64,000 bases of DNA from positions 154,150-218,149 of the forward strand of contig CBDUJY010000004.1 of the NCBI GenBank assembly GCA_965367685.1, in the 5' to 3' direction. The notes under the pieces are model-generated. The model did not search any database. It worked only from the letters and a program-made list of their open reading frames with translations, and was not told the DNA's origin. The DNA comes from Aliiroseovarius sp965367685. GTDB lineage: Bacteria > Pseudomonadota > Alphaproteobacteria > Rhodobacterales > Rhodobacteraceae. A program made the translations under genes and the position numbers. The stretch's first letter is position 1, and each line of letters begins with the position of its first letter. Positions 60,944 to 64,000 of the stretch are shown here, one piece after another.

Positions 60944-62029
60944 TCAATTTGGTGTGTTTGGGATGATCAACTGCGTGGCGTTTTGCACCACCAGAATCGT
61001 TCCTGGCAACAACCCCGGACGGGCGCTGGTATAGGCGCTGCCAAGATCCGGAACGCTTTTCAGAAGGCGCAGGAATGCCGGTGATGCCAGCGCGACACTG
61101 TGATCCCCGGCCCCATCGCTGAAGGCGGACAGATCCACCATGGTCACATCCAAATCAGCCAGCGCCTGAATGTCAGATGTATTGCCCAACCGTGCGGATT
61201 GTCCGGTCAGACCCGCCGACAGGCGCAGCGCGCGATCTTTGGTTGAGGTAAAGATGTAAAACGGCTGCGGCAGTTTTCCAATCCGTTTTGATTGCTGCCT
61301 GAACAGGTCGATATCAATGTCAGGGGAAAGCAAAACAACACCCCCGATTTTATTCACCACCCGCTTTTTGCCACCGATTGAAAGCTGTCGCAGGCTTTCC
61401 ATTGTCAAAAGCGCGCCCATCGAATGCCCCACCAAAAGCACCTCTTTTGCGCCCGCTTTGGTGACGGTTTCGATCAGGGTTTCCAGCCCATCGCGTGCAA
61501 ACAACATCGAATCCCGGTCATAGCCATACCCCAGCGGGTGTCCGGCGCTGGGCCAGGAATAATGTACCGGTAAAAATGGCAGATCAAGGTCTTCGTTCAG
61601 CTGTGCAAACCGATACAGCCCTTCGGAGAATTTATTGTTAAAGCCATGCACAAAAATCACAGCCACCCGGCCGTCCCCTGTGCGGGTGCGCAGTTCACGC
61701 GCGAGCGCCTTTTGAAAGGCGGCGGGGGTTGGGTGGGATGTGAAGTCATCCAACAAGAAATGCTTGGCCGGGTCTGGCGTTTTTCGGTGGGGCCAAAGAA
61801 TGCTGCCCGGTTCGCGATCAGGGGGGATTGAAACATCAAACCGCCCAAACAGCATTTGGTCGCTGCGGTCCCCTGATGGAAATCCTGTCGGGCTGATATC
61901 GCGGGTTGTGCCGACAAAAATGCGCTGCACGTCCCCAACATCACCTGCCCCGGCATAAAGGGTGATTTCACCGCGCGGCGCACAGGCGGTGAGGGCAAGA
62001 AAAAGGGTGAGTTTAAGGATCAGGCGCAA
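60944..62029 (-). CDS. Alpha/beta-hydrolase lipoprotein, DUF900 family
   Basis: A 361-residue protein with a lipobox leader (LILKLTLFLALTAC). The alpha/beta-hydrolase core has FVHGFNNKFSEGLYRFAQL and the nucleophile elbow VGHSMGALLTME, with the serine near residue 203. An Asp and a His (GDHSVAL) further along complete a likely triad. The substrate is unknown; an esterase or lipase acting in the envelope is plausible. The TTG start at 62029 is preceded by GGAG seven bases away. It is convergent with the smr gene. Confidence 0.85.
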   Translation of the reverse strand: MRLILKLTLFLALTACAPRGEITLYAGAGDVGDVQRIFVGTTRDISPTGFPSGDRSDQMLFGRFDVSIPPDREPGSILWPHRKTPDPAKHFLLDDFTSHPTPAAFQKALARELRTRTGDGRVAVIFVHGFNNKFSEGLYRFAQLNEDLDLPFLPVHYSWPSAGHPLGYGYDRDSMLFARDGLETLIETVTKAGAKEVLLVGHSMGALLTMESLRQLSIGGKKRVVNKIGGVVLLSPDIDIDLFRQQSKRIGKLPQPFYIFTSTKDRALRLSAGLTGQSARLGNTSDIQALADLDVTMVDLSAFSDGAGDHSVALASPAFLRLLKSVPDLGSAYTSARPGLLPGTILVVQNATQLIIPNTPN

Positions 62030-62086
62030 AGGGGGTCTCCGAAATTATGTAACGGATACCCGAGTGCGCCTGATCTGACCAGTCTG

Positions 62087-63394
62087 TTACAGCACGTAGC
62101 GGCTGGTGTCGGTGGATTTGACCAGCTCGCCAAGGTTTTTGTCGACGAAATCCTGATCAACGGTCACAGATTCGCCCGCACGATCCGGGGCGCTAAAGCT
62201 CAGCTCTTCGAACACGCGTTCCAACACGGTGTACAGCCGCCGTGCGCCAATGTTTTCCACGTCGCGGTTCACGTCAGCGGCGATTTTGGCCAGCGCCTTG
62301 ATGCCCTCTTCGGTGAAATCGACGGTGACCTCTTCGGTGCCCATCAATGCGGTGTATTGCAAGGTCAGGGCGTTGTCAGTTTCGGTCAGGATACGTACAA
62401 AATCTTCTTCGGTCAGGGCGCGAAGTTCCACCCGGATGGGCAGACGACCTTGCAATTCTGGCAATAAATCCGAGGGCTTAGCGATGTGAAACGCGCCAGA
62501 TGCGATGAAGAGGATGTGGTCGGTTTTCACCGCGCCATGTTTGGTCGATACCGTGGTGCCCTCGATCAAGGGTAGCAGGTCGCGCTGTACACCTTCGCGG
62601 CTAACATCGCCACCGCGGGCCTCTTGTCGGGCGCACACCTTGTCGATCTCGTCCAAGAACACGATGCCGTTTTGCTCAACCGCTTCAAGGGCGGCTTTGG
62701 TCACGGTTTCATCGTCCAACAGCTTGTCCGCCTCTTCACCCAGCAGCACATCATAGCTTTCGCGCACGGTCATTTTGCGGCGCGTGGTGCGCCCGCCCAT
62801 AGCTTTGCCAAACATGTCGCCAAGGTTCAACATTCCCATGCCCTGCCCCGGTTGGCCCGGCATATCAAACATCTGCATTGGGTTGGACGTGTCGGCCACA
62901 TCCAGTTCGATCACCGTGTCATCCAGCAACCCATCACGCAGCTTTTTGCGGAACATTTCACGGGTGGCATCGCGGGCATCCGTGCCGGCAATGGCTTCGA
63001 TCACACGTTCCTCGGCATTCGCTTCCGCGTTGGCGCGTACGTCATCGCGCATGTGTTCGCGGGTGGAGATGATCGCGGCGTCCACCAGATCGCGGATGAT
63101 CTGTTCCACGTCGCGGCCCACGTATCCCACTTCGGTAAACTTGGTGGCCTCAACCTTTAGAAATGGCGCGCGGGCGAGCTTGGCCAAACGGCGCGAGATT
63201 TCGGTTTTGCCCACGCCAGTTGGCCCGATCATCAGGATGTTCTTGGGGTACACTTCATCACGCAGATCATCGCCCAACTGCTTGCGCCGCCAACGGTTGC
63301 GCAGCGCCACGGCAACCGCGCGCTTGGCGTCGCTTTGGCCGATTATAAACCGGTCAAGTTCCGATACGATTTCGCGGGGGGTTAGGTCGGTCAT
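62087..63394 (-). CDS. hslU: HslUV protease ATPase subunit HslU
   Basis: A 435-residue AAA+ unfoldase. It has the N-terminal LTPREIVSELDRFIIGQSDA, Walker A GPTGVGKTEISRRLAKL near residue 57, Walker B IVFLDEIDKVCAR near residue 250, and the I-domain between them. The C-terminal tail DTSRYVL inserts into HslV to activate it. It overlaps the hslV stop by four bases, so hslV-hslU is an operon transcribed leftward. There is no xerC or other extra partner between them. Confidence 0.97.
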   Translation of the reverse strand: MTDLTPREIVSELDRFIIGQSDAKRAVAVALRNRWRRKQLGDDLRDEVYPKNILMIGPTGVGKTEISRRLAKLARAPFLKVEATKFTEVGYVGRDVEQIIRDLVDAAIISTREHMRDDVRANAEANAEERVIEAIAGTDARDATREMFRKKLRDGLLDDTVIELDVADTSNPMQMFDMPGQPGQGMGMLNLGDMFGKAMGGRTTRRKMTVRESYDVLLGEEADKLLDDETVTKAALEAVEQNGIVFLDEIDKVCARQEARGGDVSREGVQRDLLPLIEGTTVSTKHGAVKTDHILFIASGAFHIAKPSDLLPELQGRLPIRVELRALTEEDFVRILTETDNALTLQYTALMGTEEVTVDFTEEGIKALAKIAADVNRDVENIGARRLYTVLERVFEELSFSAPDRAGESVTVDQDFVDKNLGELVKSTDTSRYVL

Positions 63395-63948
63395 TTGCTG
63401 ATTTCCTCAACCGTCAATTTGCCGTTGGTATAGACGCAAATATCGGCGGCGATGGCCATGGCTTTGCGGGCAATCACTTCGGCGTCTGTTTCGCTGTCCA
63501 TCAATCCGCGTGCGGCGGCGAGGGCGAAATTGCCGCCGGATCCGATCGCGGCGACGTCATGTTCGGGTTCCAGCACGTCGCCCGCGCCGGTGATCACAAA
63601 CAGGTCGGTGCCGTCGGTGACGATCAGCATCGCTTCTAGTTTTTGCAGGTACTTATCTGTGCGCCAGTCTTTGGCAAGCTCAACCGAGGCGCGGGCTAAT
63701 TGGCCGGGGGTTGCTTCCAGTTTGACTTCCAGCCGCTCAAGCAAGGTGAATGCGTCCGCAGTGGATCCGGCGAACCCCGCCACCACATCAAATCCACCGG
63801 GGGACAGCCTGCGCACTTTGCGCGCGGTTCCTTTGATCACGGTTTGGCCAAGGCTGACCTGCCCGTCACCTGCCACAACCACTTTTCCACCTTTGCGCAC
63901 CCCAATGATGGTGGTGCCGTGCCAGCCGGGAAACTCGTTCTCTGCCAT
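63391..63948 (-). CDS. hslV: HslUV protease proteolytic subunit HslV
   Basis: A 185-residue proteasome-beta-like peptidase. The active-site threonine lies in GTTIIGVRKGGKVVVAGDGQ after an 11-residue leader that must be removed for the Thr to become N-terminal. GDGQVSLGQTVIKGTARKV and GFAGSTADAF are further family marks. I start at ATG 63948, with GGAGG upstream; the frame to 63990 is an unlikely extension. The leader is longer than the single Met of E. coli HslV, as seen in other alphaproteobacteria. Confidence 0.96.
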   Translation of the reverse strand: MAENEFPGWHGTTIIGVRKGGKVVVAGDGQVSLGQTVIKGTARKVRRLSPGGFDVVAGFAGSTADAFTLLERLEVKLEATPGQLARASVELAKDWRTDKYLQKLEAMLIVTDGTDLFVITGAGDVLEPEHDVAAIGSGGNFALAAARGLMDSETDAEVIARKAMAIAADICVYTNGKLTVEEISK

Positions 63949-64000
63949 GTTGCCTCCGTTTGTTCGTATCCTATATGGACATGCGGCCAAGGGGGGGCAA

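Noticed and set aside
1..64000. CRISPR arrays, tRNA or rRNA genes, prophage or insertion sequences
   Set aside because: No regularly spaced repeat array beyond the three-copy element, no tRNA-like cloverleaf or CCA end in the gaps, and no transposase, integrase or phage protein motifs among the coding regions.

Overview
This window is chromosomal DNA from an alphaproteobacterium of the Roseobacter/Rhodobacteraceae group. The evidence is an alphaproteobacterial-type addB-addA pair, an amgK-murU peptidoglycan-salvage pair, a norCBQDEF cluster with a Dnr-type regulator, a monomeric NADP isocitrate dehydrogenase, and the order rph-rdgB-hemW / parB-parA-rsmG-mnmG-mnmE-rho-hemJ / maf-aroE-coaE-dnaQ-secB-fxsA-timA-mltA-smr-hslUV. 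About 63 protein genes are packed tightly, often with 1-20 base overlaps. I see no rRNA, tRNA, CRISPR array, prophage or intact insertion sequence. The genus cannot be fixed from the window.

Layout. 1-9.3 kb: a PAS-protein tail, then a compact + strand run tsaE, amgK, murU, addB, addA, trxA (tRNA modification, cell-wall sugar salvage, double-strand break repair, thioredoxin). 9.5-10.0 kb: about 560 bases without a recognisable gene. 10.0-16.9 kb: nitric oxide module, with two small membrane proteins divergent from dnr and the - strand operon norC-B-Q-D-E-F. FNR/Dnr-type boxes lie in front of both transcription units. 17-23 kb: two L,D-transpeptidases around a CAP-domain lipoprotein, then a - strand cluster hslO, Nudix, cca, rlmD. 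23-31.3 kb: a receiver-PP2C phosphatase with a divergent Hpt protein, ilvA, argG, a DUF1810 protein, an SCP2 protein, a ribokinase-like kinase, an NAD-type isocitrate dehydrogenase and a GNAT-YoaP protein. 31.4-42 kb: monomeric icd, a ClpP-fold membrane protein, maeB, galE, mutS and a TPM-domain protein. 42-46.4 kb: hrcA-grpE and rph-rdgB-hemW.

46.4-57 kb is the replication-origin neighbourhood. parA and parB lie on the - strand, and two perfect 16-base parS palindromes lie inside rsmG and at the start of mnmG. An AT-rich gap of about 400 bases between hemJ and maf carries one perfect and several near-perfect DnaA boxes and is the best oriC candidate. Genes to its left (hemJ to parB) run left and genes to its right (maf to dnaQ) run right, as expected if replication starts there. 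57-64 kb: secB, idi, fxsA, a Tim44-like protein, mltA, smr, a DUF900 hydrolase and hslUV.

Almost everything is recognisable core genome and I did not find an obviously new multi-gene system. The least explained items are non-coding or small: three 20-base near-palindromic repeats at exact 32-base spacing (33656-33739), four tandem copies of an 8-base unit upstream of mutS (38222-38253), a ribosome-binding site that appears to lie inside a terminator stem (42087-42112), the two-gene membrane operon sharing a box with dnr, and the receiver-phosphatase/Hpt pair with no kinase nearby.
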